Below are positions 17,379 to 26,202 of a stretch of 33,690 nt of DNA, piece by piece. Location of the stretch: positions 1-33,690 of the forward strand of contig JAJRWP010000046.1 in the NCBI GenBank assembly GCA_021545645.1. The letters run 5' to 3'. The notes beneath the pieces were generated by a model, which was not told the origin of the DNA, ran no database searches, and saw only the letters and a list, made by a program, of their open reading frames with translations. The translations under genes and the position numbers were made by a program. The stretch's first letter is position 1; each line of letters starts with the position of its first letter. This DNA comes from Zetaproteobacteria bacterium (GTDB taxonomy: Bacteria > Pseudomonadota > Zetaproteobacteria > Mariprofundales > Mariprofundaceae).

Positions 17379-17408
17379 GTTCGTTCTTTGTGCGTGCAAA
17401 GAATGAAC
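17379..17408. repeat. hairpin GTTCGTTCTTTG-TGCGTG-CAAAGAATGAAC
   Basis: 12-bp stem with a single G·U-type mismatch and a 6-nt loop; possible interspersed-repeat component. Confidence 0.6.
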
Positions 17409-17444
17409 AAACCCTTTGTTGAAATAACTTGTTGTGCGGGAATG

Positions 17445-18161
17445 CTAACCGCCAAGCTCTGCGGTTGCCGTTTCTATATCCTGCTGCAAACGCTTGAGTA
17501 AATCGTTGCGCTTGGCTGCTTTCACCTCTTCCGGCGAAATATAGGGCAAAAAACGCACACGAATCACACCCGGTTTTTTAATAAATCCGCGCTTCGGCCA
17601 GCAACGTCCGGCATTGTGCGCCATCGGCAAAATACCGACCCCGGCTTTTTGCGCCAAAACGATACCACCGGGCTGATATTTACCGCTTTTGCCGGGTTCC
17701 GAACGCGTTCCTTCGGGAAAAACCACCACCCAGCGCCCTTTGTGTAAAAAGGACGTACCCTGTGCAATCACTTGCTTTATCGCCTCGCGCGGATTGCCGC
17801 GACGAATGGCAATCGTGCCCATCACCGCCAGCGCCCAACCGAAAAACGGAATGTAAAACAACTCGCGTTTTAGAATCCACACATACGGCGGCACCAAAAT
17901 CGGCATGGCAATGGTCTCCGCCGCCGATTGATGCTTGGCCATCACCAGACAAGCGGTTTGCGGCATGTGTTCGCGCCCTTCCACCTCAAGGCGAATGCCG
18001 CAAACAATACGCAACGCGGCAAAAACAAACGCCGACCATGTGCGCGCCCAAAACCACGCCGCATCGAAGCCAAAAAGCCGCGTTATCACGACCAGTGTCG
18101 AAAAAACCACCGTCGCCAGCATAAACAACAGATTGAAAATCAGAGAACGGATAAAAAGCAT
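17445..18161 (-). CDS. plsC: 1-acyl-sn-glycerol-3-phosphate acyltransferase
   Basis: KHQSAAET acyltransferase motif I variant, FPEGTRS motif III. Confidence 0.9.
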   Translation of the reverse strand: MLFIRSLIFNLLFMLATVVFSTLVVITRLFGFDAAWFWARTWSAFVFAALRIVCGIRLEVEGREHMPQTACLVMAKHQSAAETIAMPILVPPYVWILKRELFYIPFFGWALAVMGTIAIRRGNPREAIKQVIAQGTSFLHKGRWVVVFPEGTRSEPGKSGKYQPGGIVLAQKAGVGILPMAHNAGRCWPKRGFIKKPGVIRVRFLPYISPEEVKAAKRNDLLKRLQQDIETATAELGG

Positions 18162-18165
18162 GGCG

Positions 18166-18717
18166 TTAGGCTAGCAGGGCATCCACCGCAGCGGCCAGAT
18201 CGGCGTAACAACGGATATCCGGCATCAGCGCCCGCGATTTCTCCAAAATCGCCGCCGCATCGCCGTAACCGCTTTGCACCAGCATCGCCGCAACACTAGC
18301 TGCATGCGCCGCCTGCACATCGCGAATCGAATCGCCGATAAAAAGCGCCTCGGCAGCATTGATTTGCAACACCTGCAAGGATTCGTCGATCATCCCCGGC
18401 AGCGGTTTGCGGCAAGCACAGCCGTCGTCCGGCCCATGCGGACAATAGGCCACATGCGCGATTTCACCGCCTTTTTCCTCAATCGCCAACATCATCTTGG
18501 CGTGAATGGATTGAAAAACCTGCTGATCCAGCATACCGCGCCCCAACGCCGACTGATTGCTGCAAATTGCCACCTGAATGCCCGCACCACTAAGCCGCGC
18601 AATCGCCTGCAAACTGCCGGGAATCGGCAACCACTGCTCCGGCGCAAGAATATAGTCCGGCGAATCGAAATTAATCACCCCATCGCGATCAAGAAGCACT
18701 GCCTTTGGTAAAATCAT
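18166..18717 (-). CDS. gmhB: D-glycero-beta-D-manno-heptose 1,7-bisphosphate 7-phosphatase (HAD)
   Basis: AVLLDRDGVINFD, SNQSALGRG, CPHGPDDGCACRKPLPGM, FIGDSIRDVQAA. Confidence 0.93.
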   Translation of the reverse strand: MILPKAVLLDRDGVINFDSPDYILAPEQWLPIPGSLQAIARLSGAGIQVAICSNQSALGRGMLDQQVFQSIHAKMMLAIEEKGGEIAHVAYCPHGPDDGCACRKPLPGMIDESLQVLQINAAEALFIGDSIRDVQAAHAASVAAMLVQSGYGDAAAILEKSRALMPDIRCYADLAAAVDALLA

Positions 18718-18876
18718 CGCTAAACGGTACGTTTAGACAGGCGTAAAAGAAAGCACAGGCTGCATGCAGCCCGTAAATCGGACCAAGCCCAATCGGAATG
18801 CACCGCCTATAGCTTCCCGCAATCGCAGAATTGCTTTATATTGCCGCGTTCTGAATCTTTGCTAGGAGAGATGAAC

Positions 18877-19803
18877 ATGACACCGAACTTTGCCGACCGC
18901 GACGGGCTGATCTGGTTTGATGGTAAAATGGTAGCGTGGCGCGATGCACAGGTGCATGTGCTGACGCACACGCTGCATTACGGCATGGGTGTGTTCGAAG
19001 GCGTGCGCGCCTACGACGCCGATGGCGGCACAGCTATTTTTCGCTTGCAAGCACACACAGACCGCTTGTTCCGTTCGGCGCATATTATGAATATGCAGAT
19101 GCCTTTTTCTAAAGAAGTACTGAACGAAGCGCAACGCGCCGTAGTGCGTGAAAACGGTTTAAGTTCGGCGTATATCCGGCCAATGGCATTTTACGGTTCC
19201 GAAGGCATGGGCCTGCGTGCCGATAATCTGCAAACACATTTGGTTGTCGCCGCTTGGCAATGGGGTGCATACCTTGGCGACGACGGTATCAACAATGGCA
19301 TCCGCATCCGTACCTCGTCATACACGCGACATCATGTGAATATCGCTATGTGCAAGGCCAAAGCCAACGGGCAATACATCAATTCGATGCTCGGCCTATC
19401 CGAAGCATTGCGCGACGGTTACGACGAAGCCTTGTTTCTCGATGTCGATGGTTTTGTTGCCGAAGGCTCGGGAGAGAATATTTTTCTGGTCTACGACAAG
19501 GTGATTTACACACCGGATTTGACCAGCGCGCTGGACGGCATCACCCGCGCCACGGTGATGCAATTGGCCGAAGAAGCGGGTTATAAAGTGGTGGTCAAAC
19601 GCATCACCCGTGATGAAGTTTATGTTGCCGACGAAGCCTTTTTCACCGGCACGGCAGCCGAAGTAACGCCGATTCGCGAAGTCGATGGCCGAGCCATCGG
19701 CGCGGGTACGCGCGGCCCGGTCACCGCCGAATTACAACAAAAATATTTCGATGTGGTGCATGGGCGCAGTGCCGCACATGCCGATTGGATCGCAAAAGTT
19801 TAG
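18877..19803 (+). CDS. ilvE: branched-chain amino acid aminotransferase
   Basis: GLIWFDGKMVAWRDAQVHVLTHTLHYGMGVFEGVRAY, EGSGENIFLV; TAGGAG SD before ATG 18877. Confidence 0.95.
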   Translation: MTPNFADRDGLIWFDGKMVAWRDAQVHVLTHTLHYGMGVFEGVRAYDADGGTAIFRLQAHTDRLFRSAHIMNMQMPFSKEVLNEAQRAVVRENGLSSAYIRPMAFYGSEGMGLRADNLQTHLVVAAWQWGAYLGDDGINNGIRIRTSSYTRHHVNIAMCKAKANGQYINSMLGLSEALRDGYDEALFLDVDGFVAEGSGENIFLVYDKVIYTPDLTSALDGITRATVMQLAEEAGYKVVVKRITRDEVYVADEAFFTGTAAEVTPIREVDGRAIGAGTRGPVTAELQQKYFDVVHGRSAAHADWIAKV

Positions 19804-19856
19804 CGGCTCTTAGCTGTGTAAATCCTTGCTTTTGATTATCGGGCGATACTGCCGCG

Positions 19857-19961
19857 TCAGAATGACATCACCCACGCAAGGCCCATCAATACACTGAATA
19901 GGGCCGTATAGCCGAGCAGCGATCCCTTTTGCTTGTTGTAAAAGTGGCCAGAATCCGTCAT
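19857..19961 (-). CDS. small (34 aa) single-pass membrane protein, paralogue-like to 11497..11607
   Basis: MTDSGHFYNKQKGSLLGYTALFSVLMGLAWVMSF*; AGAGAGG SD; shares G-Y-x2-LF-x2-LM-x2-AW-x2-S with the other. Confidence 0.72.
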   Translation of the reverse strand: MTDSGHFYNKQKGSLLGYTALFSVLMGLAWVMSF

Positions 19962-20002
19962 GAGCACCTCTCTCCCCTGTAATGTGCAGCCAACGTTAAG
20001 CA

Positions 20003-20018
20003 TGTGAGGCATGTCACA
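20003..20018. promoter_or_regulatory. CRP-family-like palindrome TGTGA-GGCATG-TCACA
   Basis: Perfect TGTGA-N6-TCACA, 42 bp upstream of small ORF start at 19961 (-). Confidence 0.6.
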
Positions 20019-20019
20019 A

Positions 20020-20035
20020 TGTGATTTACATCACA
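20020..20035. promoter_or_regulatory. CRP-family-like palindrome TGTGA-TTTACA-TCACA
   Basis: Second perfect TGTGA-N6-TCACA in tandem, overlapping the yjbQ stop codon. Confidence 0.6.
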
Positions 20036-20465
20036 TTCCGCTGATATGTACGATAAGCTGCCGCCGCGATGCATGCTGCCGGTGTTCGTAGAGATAAATG
20101 CCCTGCCAAACGCCGAGAACCATCTCTCCGTCGGCAACAGGAATACTCAAACTGGTAGCGGTTAGCGCTGTGCGCACATGCGCAGGCATATCGTCCGGAC
20201 CTTCGGCAGTGTGCGAATAAATAGCATCGCCATCGGGAACGAGGCGCGACAAAAAGCGTTCCATATCCGTCTGCACATCGGGATCGGCATTTTCTTGAAT
20301 CAGCAACGAGCAACTGGTATGACGGACAAACAGATGCAACATGCCGCATTTGATACCACTTTCGGCCAGCACCTGCGCGACCTCGCGCGTGACATCCAAC
20401 ATGCCGCGACCGCGTGGCATGATATTCAGCACGGCTTGCTGTTGTTTGGTAACAGGATGACTCAT
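20031..20465 (-). CDS. yjbQ: YjbQ/UPF0047 family protein
   Basis: GMLHLFVRHTSCSLLIQENADPDVQTDMERFL…HTAEGPDDMPAHVRTALT…GVWQGIYLYEHR. Confidence 0.93.
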   Translation of the reverse strand: MSHPVTKQQQAVLNIMPRGRGMLDVTREVAQVLAESGIKCGMLHLFVRHTSCSLLIQENADPDVQTDMERFLSRLVPDGDAIYSHTAEGPDDMPAHVRTALTATSLSIPVADGEMVLGVWQGIYLYEHRQHASRRQLIVHISGM

Positions 20466-21226
20466 GCGCCTGCCAATTCCACCCATACCGGCGCATGATC
20501 GCTGGGCCGCTCTTGAGCGCGTTCTTGGCGGTGTACGCCTGCCGCTTCGGCATGCAGCGTCGGCGTTGCCAACACATGATCGATACGGATGCCCCAATTG
20601 CGCGGAAACGCATTGAGCCGGTAATCCCACCACGAATGCATGCCCGCTTCGGGATGCAACGCACGCACACAATCAATCAAACCGCTGTTCAGCATGGCCG
20701 AAAAATACGCGCGTTCGCGCTCCGAACACATGATTTTCCCCTGCCAGCGCAACGGATCGTGAATATCAATATCGGCAGGCGCGATATTGAAATCGCCAAG
20801 TACAATCAGTTTATCGTGTGCCTGCATTTGCTGCTGTAAAAAGGCCGAAAACGCATCCAGCCAGCGCAGTTTGTACTGATATTTCTCGCTGCCGACCTCC
20901 TGCCCGTTGGGAATATAAACATCGATGATGCGTACGCCGTTTATCGTCGCCGCCAACACCCGCCGTTGCGCATCGTCGAATTCCGGCATGCCGGCCTGCA
21001 CATTGCTTGCCGTGTTTTTGCTCAGAATTGCCACACCGTTATATGTTTTCTGGCCGCAAAACACCACCTGATAACCGGCGGCTTCGATGTCGGCCTGCGG
21101 AAAACGTTCGTCCGGTACTTTGGTTTCCTGCAAGGCCAAAACATCCGGTGTATGCTCATCCAGATAACGCAACACATGCGGCAGCCGCACATTCAGCGAA
21201 TTGACGTTCCAAGTGACAATATTCAT
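20462..21226 (-). CDS. xthA: exodeoxyribonuclease III
   Basis: MNIVTWNVNSLNVRLPHVLRYL, LQETKVPDE, LGDFNIAPADID, WDYR, RIDHVLAT. Confidence 0.94.
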   Translation of the reverse strand: MNIVTWNVNSLNVRLPHVLRYLDEHTPDVLALQETKVPDERFPQADIEAAGYQVVFCGQKTYNGVAILSKNTASNVQAGMPEFDDAQRRVLAATINGVRIIDVYIPNGQEVGSEKYQYKLRWLDAFSAFLQQQMQAHDKLIVLGDFNIAPADIDIHDPLRWQGKIMCSERERAYFSAMLNSGLIDCVRALHPEAGMHSWWDYRLNAFPRNWGIRIDHVLATPTLHAEAAGVHRQERAQERPSDHAPVWVELAGA

Positions 21227-21229
21227 GGC

Positions 21230-22312
21230 TTAACTCTGCTCCAGATGCACGGTGCGTGTCGGAAATGCGAAATCCAATTGCAGCGATTCGAGCAATTGCA
21301 TGATTTGCATATTCACTTCCTGACGTACCTGCAAATATTCGGACCAATCGGTCGAGGCGGAGAAATAATAGAGGAAAATAGACAGCGAAGAATCCTCGAA
21401 CTCGTCGAATTTAACCAACTTAAACTGCTGATCGACGCCCGCATGCTGCGTCAGTATCGCTTCGATGCCTTCAATCGCCTGCTGCATTTGCTGCGGCGTA
21501 GTGTCGTAGGTCAGGCCGATGCGCATTTTCACCCGCCGTCTGGCACGCGCATCGATATTATCAATCACCATATTGGCCAGCATCGAATTGGGTACGTTGA
21601 CCAGTGTTTGTGCAAAGGTACGGATGCGTGTCGAGCGGAAGCCGATTTCTTCGACCACACCCTCGAATTCGCTGGTTTTGACCCAATCGCCGATGGTGAA
21701 CGGGCGGTCGATAAGAATCATTACCGAGCCAAACACATTGGCGATGGTATCGCGTGCGGCCATGGCCACGGCGATGCCGCCGATGCCCAGTGAAGCAATC
21801 AGACCGGAGATGGAATAACCCATATTCTGCGCCACCACCAAAATGGCGGTGATGGCGGTAAATATTTTCAGGGTTTTGGCAACAAAGGGAACCAGTTGAT
21901 CGTCCAGCGTGGATTCCGTTTCTGCGGCGCGGGCGCGGAAATACGCCGCCAAGCCGTCAATCAAACGCCACAAAAACCATGCGCCGATAATCAGTGTTAA
22001 TACCCGCCCGATTTGGTCAATCAGCGGCATAATCGGGAAAATATCCGCAGGTGGATTGAGTACATGCAGGGTGGCCAGAATACCGAGAGTATAGAGCAGC
22101 CAACCGGCGGGTTTTTCGGCGACTTCGAGCAGTAAATTATCGAGTTGGGTTTCGGTGCGTGCGGCAAGCTTTTGCGCAAAACGGTGAAAAAGGCCGATCA
22201 ACCAGCGCCGACAAACGATGGTGATAAACAGAATCAGCATTGCCGCTATCCAGCGCGAAGCCGGAATATCGAGCAGTGTCCACGCTTGTAAATATTGCCA
22301 CCATGTCAGCAT
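21230..22312 (-). CDS. MscS-family mechanosensitive ion channel
   Basis: Multiple TM helices, GLIASLGIGGIAVAMAARDTIANVFGSVMILIDRPFTIGDWV pore/beta-domain signature. Confidence 0.93.
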   Translation of the reverse strand: MLTWWQYLQAWTLLDIPASRWIAAMLILFITIVCRRWLIGLFHRFAQKLAARTETQLDNLLLEVAEKPAGWLLYTLGILATLHVLNPPADIFPIMPLIDQIGRVLTLIIGAWFLWRLIDGLAAYFRARAAETESTLDDQLVPFVAKTLKIFTAITAILVVAQNMGYSISGLIASLGIGGIAVAMAARDTIANVFGSVMILIDRPFTIGDWVKTSEFEGVVEEIGFRSTRIRTFAQTLVNVPNSMLANMVIDNIDARARRRVKMRIGLTYDTTPQQMQQAIEGIEAILTQHAGVDQQFKLVKFDEFEDSSLSIFLYYFSASTDWSEYLQVRQEVNMQIMQLLESLQLDFAFPTRTVHLEQS

Positions 22313-22650
22313 CGGGTTTCCTCCTGCGCGGCGTCGGAAGTGCCGTGTTCGTCACATTGGCACGTATTGTGGCGCAGTTCGGAAAATTCGTACAGGCCGG
22401 TGTCGTGGCCGTCGTCGAAACTGATGCGCAATGCATAATTACCGACCGGATCAATACTGCTGATGCGCACGTTTTCTTTGCCGCAAATGACTTTGGCCTG
22501 TTCCGGCGTATGCCCGCGACAATCGGCGCACGGGCATTGCACACGCAGATGTTCATGACTGTAGCGACTGCGGTGGCCGTCGGACCAATTGATTTCCAAA
22601 TATCCATCGGCTTGATAATTACGGATGGCTGTGGGCAAGGTTTGTGGCAT
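22306..22650 (-). CDS. DUF971 family protein
   Basis: L…I.WSDGHRSRYSHEHLRVQCPCADC…VGNYALRISFDDGHDTGLYEF. Confidence 0.85.
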   Translation of the reverse strand: MPQTLPTAIRNYQADGYLEINWSDGHRSRYSHEHLRVQCPCADCRGHTPEQAKVICGKENVRISSIDPVGNYALRISFDDGHDTGLYEFSELRHNTCQCDEHGTSDAAQEETRC

Positions 22651-22696
22651 ACTCTCTCCGTGGCTCGGCATTTGTGCCGATTGCAAGGAGGATGAA

Positions 22697-22984
22697 ATGA
22701 GCGACCCGGCATTGCAAGGATTGGTTCAGGACAACGAAGCGATGTGCGCTTTGGTCGGGCGTCGGGTGCGTTATTTAAACGAGGCATACGAAATCACCGA
22801 TGTGATTTTCAGCGAGGATATGATGATTCTATCCGCCGATTCGAATACCGAAATGCAGGAAGACAGCTACGGACGGGCGCACCGGCGTGTGCCGAAGGTA
22901 CAAAATTTACGTTTTCGCGATGCCACAGGCTTGCCGACGCAGGTGTGGGAAGATGTTTCTTTTCTCGATGGACCGATTGTTTAA
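22697..22984 (+). CDS. conserved hypothetical protein
   Basis: 95 aa from ATG 22697 with AAGGAGGA SD; VGRRVRYLNEAYEITDVIF…; divergent from DUF971. Confidence 0.65.
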   Translation: MSDPALQGLVQDNEAMCALVGRRVRYLNEAYEITDVIFSEDMMILSADSNTEMQEDSYGRAHRRVPKVQNLRFRDATGLPTQVWEDVSFLDGPIV

Positions 22985-23012
22985 GCCGCAAACACTGCAA
23001 TCACGACGATAT

Positions 23013-23984
23013 TTAACCACCAATAGCTTTTTCTGGCACAGGTTTAGACCTTATAGGAACGGACCGCAAGGAACGGGCGGTATCCTCGAAGGTCGCATAG
23101 GCATCTTGGGTATCTTTTTTCGGCGTGTTGCGGCTTAACCAGCGCACCAGATCGCGCCACATGCGATTGATTTCGCCCCGGCTTGGCATCGTGCCGGCGC
23201 GCGGCAATTCCATGGTAATCACCGGAATACGATGCTGAACCCCGGCACAATTGCCCAGCGAACCGGGATAGGTTCCCAGCAATTTCAGGTGTAAATAACC
23301 CATGCGGTGCGGTGCTTCGGGCGGACCGTCGAAATCCAGCACCCCGTAGGGCGCATGCACGGAAATAATCACATCGGGGCGGAAATTGCGGATTTCCTCG
23401 TACAACCAGCGCGATTCCGGTTCGCTGAGCGCGGCTTTTCCGGGGTAGCGGCGCGGATCTTTGTGCGTGCGCCGCTGCCAGTAATCGCGTGTTTGATTCA
23501 GCCAGTCGGGGGTCGGAAAATTGCGGTTCAGATCGACACCGTTGGCATTTAAGCGGGACGATTTTTTTTGCAGCAGGCCGTCGGGATTGAGCAGCGGCAC
23601 AACATGCCAGTGAAACAGCCCCGAATGGTAGCGATTCAGCTTTTTTATCCATTTGAACACCACGCTGACCGAGGAGTATTCATCGCCGTGAATGCCGCCG
23701 ATCATCAGCACCCGTGCTTGTGGTTGTCGCTTGCTCAGCGGCGGATATTCGCGCACAAGAATCGGCTGGCCGCGCACCGATGATGCGCCGCTGCTCTTCA
23801 ATTCCGCGTTATAACAATCGCGCACGCTGACACTGCCGAGCTTGTGGCCGATTTTCTTGCATTCGAGGCGCGCCGGATCGGCGGGGGTTTGCCTGTCTGC
23901 GGGTGGCTGATTTGCAGCCGCTACGCATGTCGGCATCAGCAATGCCACGCCGAGCAGGAAGAAAGGGTATTTCAGGACAGCCAT
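23013..23984 (-). CDS. secreted M14-family peptidase, MpaA-like
   Basis: GGIHGDEYSSVSV (Zn ligands), NPDGL…NANGVDLNRNFPTPDW, SVHAPYGVLDFDG, ITMELP; signal peptide from ATG 23984. Confidence 0.8.
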   Translation of the reverse strand: MAVLKYPFFLLGVALLMPTCVAAANQPPADRQTPADPARLECKKIGHKLGSVSVRDCYNAELKSSGASSVRGQPILVREYPPLSKRQPQARVLMIGGIHGDEYSSVSVVFKWIKKLNRYHSGLFHWHVVPLLNPDGLLQKKSSRLNANGVDLNRNFPTPDWLNQTRDYWQRRTHKDPRRYPGKAALSEPESRWLYEEIRNFRPDVIISVHAPYGVLDFDGPPEAPHRMGYLHLKLLGTYPGSLGNCAGVQHRIPVITMELPRAGTMPSRGEINRMWRDLVRWLSRNTPKKDTQDAYATFEDTARSLRSVPIRSKPVPEKAIGG

Positions 23985-24033
23985 ATTTCGCAGTGTGCGT
24001 GCATGAAGGCGACCGTCAATGCGGGATATGCTT

Positions 24034-25017
24034 TCACGGCAGCAGACTTTTCCGGTTGCCACGCCAAATCAACCATGCACGCGGTGTTTCACCTATTTCA
24101 ATACGCAGGCGGAACGGCGTTTCGGCATCTTCGATACCCGCGCCGAAACGCAGATCGCCGAATTCGAGATGTTTCTCATCGCGCTCCAGCAGCACCGGAA
24201 AACGCGCGAACCAACGGTAAAAGGCAACGCCGGGAAGCGCGTCGATATTTTTGACGCTGCGCATCGCCTGCAATGTTTGCCAGCGCAATTGTTTCTCCAC
24301 ATGCAGCGGCGGCATATACGCCTGCACAAAGCTATCGGGGAAAAATACCGCGCTGCCCGCAAACGATGGCCGCAGATTGATGCCGGTGCGCACATAATGA
24401 TCGGGAAAGCTGGCAATCAATTGCCAGTGAAAAGGGGAAAAGGGAAGCGGCAAGGCGGCGTGACTGACGGCATTCGGATAGGCATGCTGAACAACAAACA
24501 TGGCGCGCTGGTGCGCCCATGCAGTTAAGCTCAAATAACTTGCCGTTAAAAACAGCGCCAAGATGGCCAATTTCCGTGCCTGCCGACGAAAAACAGCAGC
24601 GGCCAGCAGTGGCAGCAACAGGCAGGCGGTAAACAACGGGTCGATGATGAACACCAAATCGAGTGCGGCGCGCCAACCGGAAAAAGGCGCTAAAATCATC
24701 GTCCCGAATGAGGTAATCAGATCCAAAACGATATGCAACGCGATAGCCGCGCCGATCAGCCATGCCGGAATAGCGTGTTGCGTTCTACTCAGCAGCGCAT
24801 AAAAAAGCCAAGTCCACAACGGCAGCATCAGCAGCGAGTGGGTGATGCCACGGTGGTATTCGAGATAAGTGGTGTCGGAAATGATTTTGAGTACAAAATC
24901 GGCATCCGGAACCATGGTTAACAACACCAGCAAGGCGATTTGAGCATTTGCCAGCGGTTTTTTCGGCAGCGCCCGCGCCAGCACCGCCCCGGAAAGGGCG
25001 TGGGTTAGCGGGTCCAC
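24034..25017 (-). CDS. membrane-bound metal-dependent hydrolase, YdjM/DUF457-like (GTG start)
   Basis: VDPLTHALSGAVLARA…VPDADF…YHRGITHSLL; GTG at 25017 overlapping anmK 3' end. Confidence 0.82.
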   Translation of the reverse strand: MDPLTHALSGAVLARALPKKPLANAQIALLVLLTMVPDADFVLKIISDTTYLEYHRGITHSLLMLPLWTWLFYALLSRTQHAIPAWLIGAAIALHIVLDLITSFGTMILAPFSGWRAALDLVFIIDPLFTACLLLPLLAAAVFRRQARKLAILALFLTASYLSLTAWAHQRAMFVVQHAYPNAVSHAALPLPFSPFHWQLIASFPDHYVRTGINLRPSFAGSAVFFPDSFVQAYMPPLHVEKQLRWQTLQAMRSVKNIDALPGVAFYRWFARFPVLLERDEKHLEFGDLRFGAGIEDAETPFRLRIEIGETPRAWLIWRGNRKSLLP

Positions 25018-26159
25018 GTTGGGATGTGTTGCAAAAGTTGCGGCCAGTTGCCACCCGGTGTGATAAGGCCGCCGCAAACATCGCGATTCGCGCCGGTGAC
25101 GGCGCTCAGCGTGTTGTGTTGTCCGCGCAGTGTTCGATAAGCAAGCATGGCGAACGATACGGCTTCCACCGCTTGCGCCGGTATGCCGGTTTCATCGGTA
25201 GTCGCGATGCTAGCCGGTGCAAGCTGTGCCTTGATGCCTGCCAGCAGATGCCGATTGCACACACCGCCGCCGCAAACCAGCCAGCGCTGCGGTTTATCAT
25301 CGAAAAACCGCACGGCATCGGCGATGCAGCGAACAGTAAACGCGGCGGCGGTCGCCATGCGGTCGGCATCGGAAAGTTGCGGCCAAGCGGTGATTGTTGC
25401 CAGCATATCAACACCGAATTCCTCGCGCCCGGTCGATTTCGGCGGTCGGCGCTGCAAAAACGGGTGTTGCATCAATGCCTCCAGCAACGCTTCGCATATT
25501 TCGCCAGAAGCTGCCAGCTCGCCATCGGCATCGTAGCCGTTGCGCCCGTCGCTGAGTTCCAGCATCAATGCATCCATCAACATATTGCCCGGTCCGCAAT
25601 CGAAGCCCGTCGTTTCGCCGTCTTTGCCCAGCCAGGTGATGTTGGCGATGCCGCCGATGTTCAGCACGGCGGTGTTTTGCGTTGCCGATGCGAATAATTG
25701 ACGATGCGCAAACGGAACCAGCGGCGCACCTTCGCCGCCCGCCGCCATATCGCGGCTGCGAAAATCGGAAACAACGGTGATGCCGGTTTTTTCAGCAAGA
25801 ACGGCGGCGTTGCCGATTTGCAACGTGAATGGATGGCGGGCAGCGGGCCTGTGCCGGATCGTCTGCCCGTGACAAGCGATGGCCGCGATACTTGATGCTT
25901 GCAAACCGGCATCGGCAATAGATTTCAGCACCGCATCGGCAAATGCCTGCCCCAGCAGCACGTCCAATTCGCCCATGGTATCGATTTCATTGATGCCGGG
26001 TGCTGCCAAACGCAACAGCGGCTCGTGCAATTCGGCAGGCAGCGGATATTCGCAGAAATGCACGATTTCCGGCTTCTCATTCATGCGTACAATGGCAACA
26101 TCAATACCGTCGCACGATGTGCCGGACATAATGCCGATGAATAGCGGGTGTTTATTCAT
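25005..26159 (-). CDS. anmK: anhydro-N-acetylmuramic acid kinase
   Basis: FIGIMSGTSCDGIDVAIV, ACHGQTIRHRP, NIGGIANIT, FDCGPGNMLMD, GGGVCNRHL. Confidence 0.96.
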   Translation of the reverse strand: MNKHPLFIGIMSGTSCDGIDVAIVRMNEKPEIVHFCEYPLPAELHEPLLRLAAPGINEIDTMGELDVLLGQAFADAVLKSIADAGLQASSIAAIACHGQTIRHRPAARHPFTLQIGNAAVLAEKTGITVVSDFRSRDMAAGGEGAPLVPFAHRQLFASATQNTAVLNIGGIANITWLGKDGETTGFDCGPGNMLMDALMLELSDGRNGYDADGELAASGEICEALLEALMQHPFLQRRPPKSTGREEFGVDMLATITAWPQLSDADRMATAAAFTVRCIADAVRFFDDKPQRWLVCGGGVCNRHLLAGIKAQLAPASIATTDETGIPAQAVEAVSFAMLAYRTLRGQHNTLSAVTGANRDVCGGLITPGGNWPQLLQHIPTWTR

Positions 26160-26202
26160 ATGTGACTCATTTTTGCGTATAACGTCAAAATCAGCGGCGA
26201 GT

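Noticed and set aside
20020-20035. FNR/DNR (TTGAT-N4-ATCAA) interpretation of the palindromes
   Set aside because: Half-sites are TGTGA/TCACA with G rather than T at the key position, so CRP-type is the better match.
20966-21793. 275-aa + strand ORF across xth/mscS
   Set aside because: Spans two well-supported antisense genes; no recognisable motifs.
24948-25697. 249-aa + strand ORF across YdjM-like and anmK genes
   Set aside because: Antisense artefact; opposing genes have clear family signatures.
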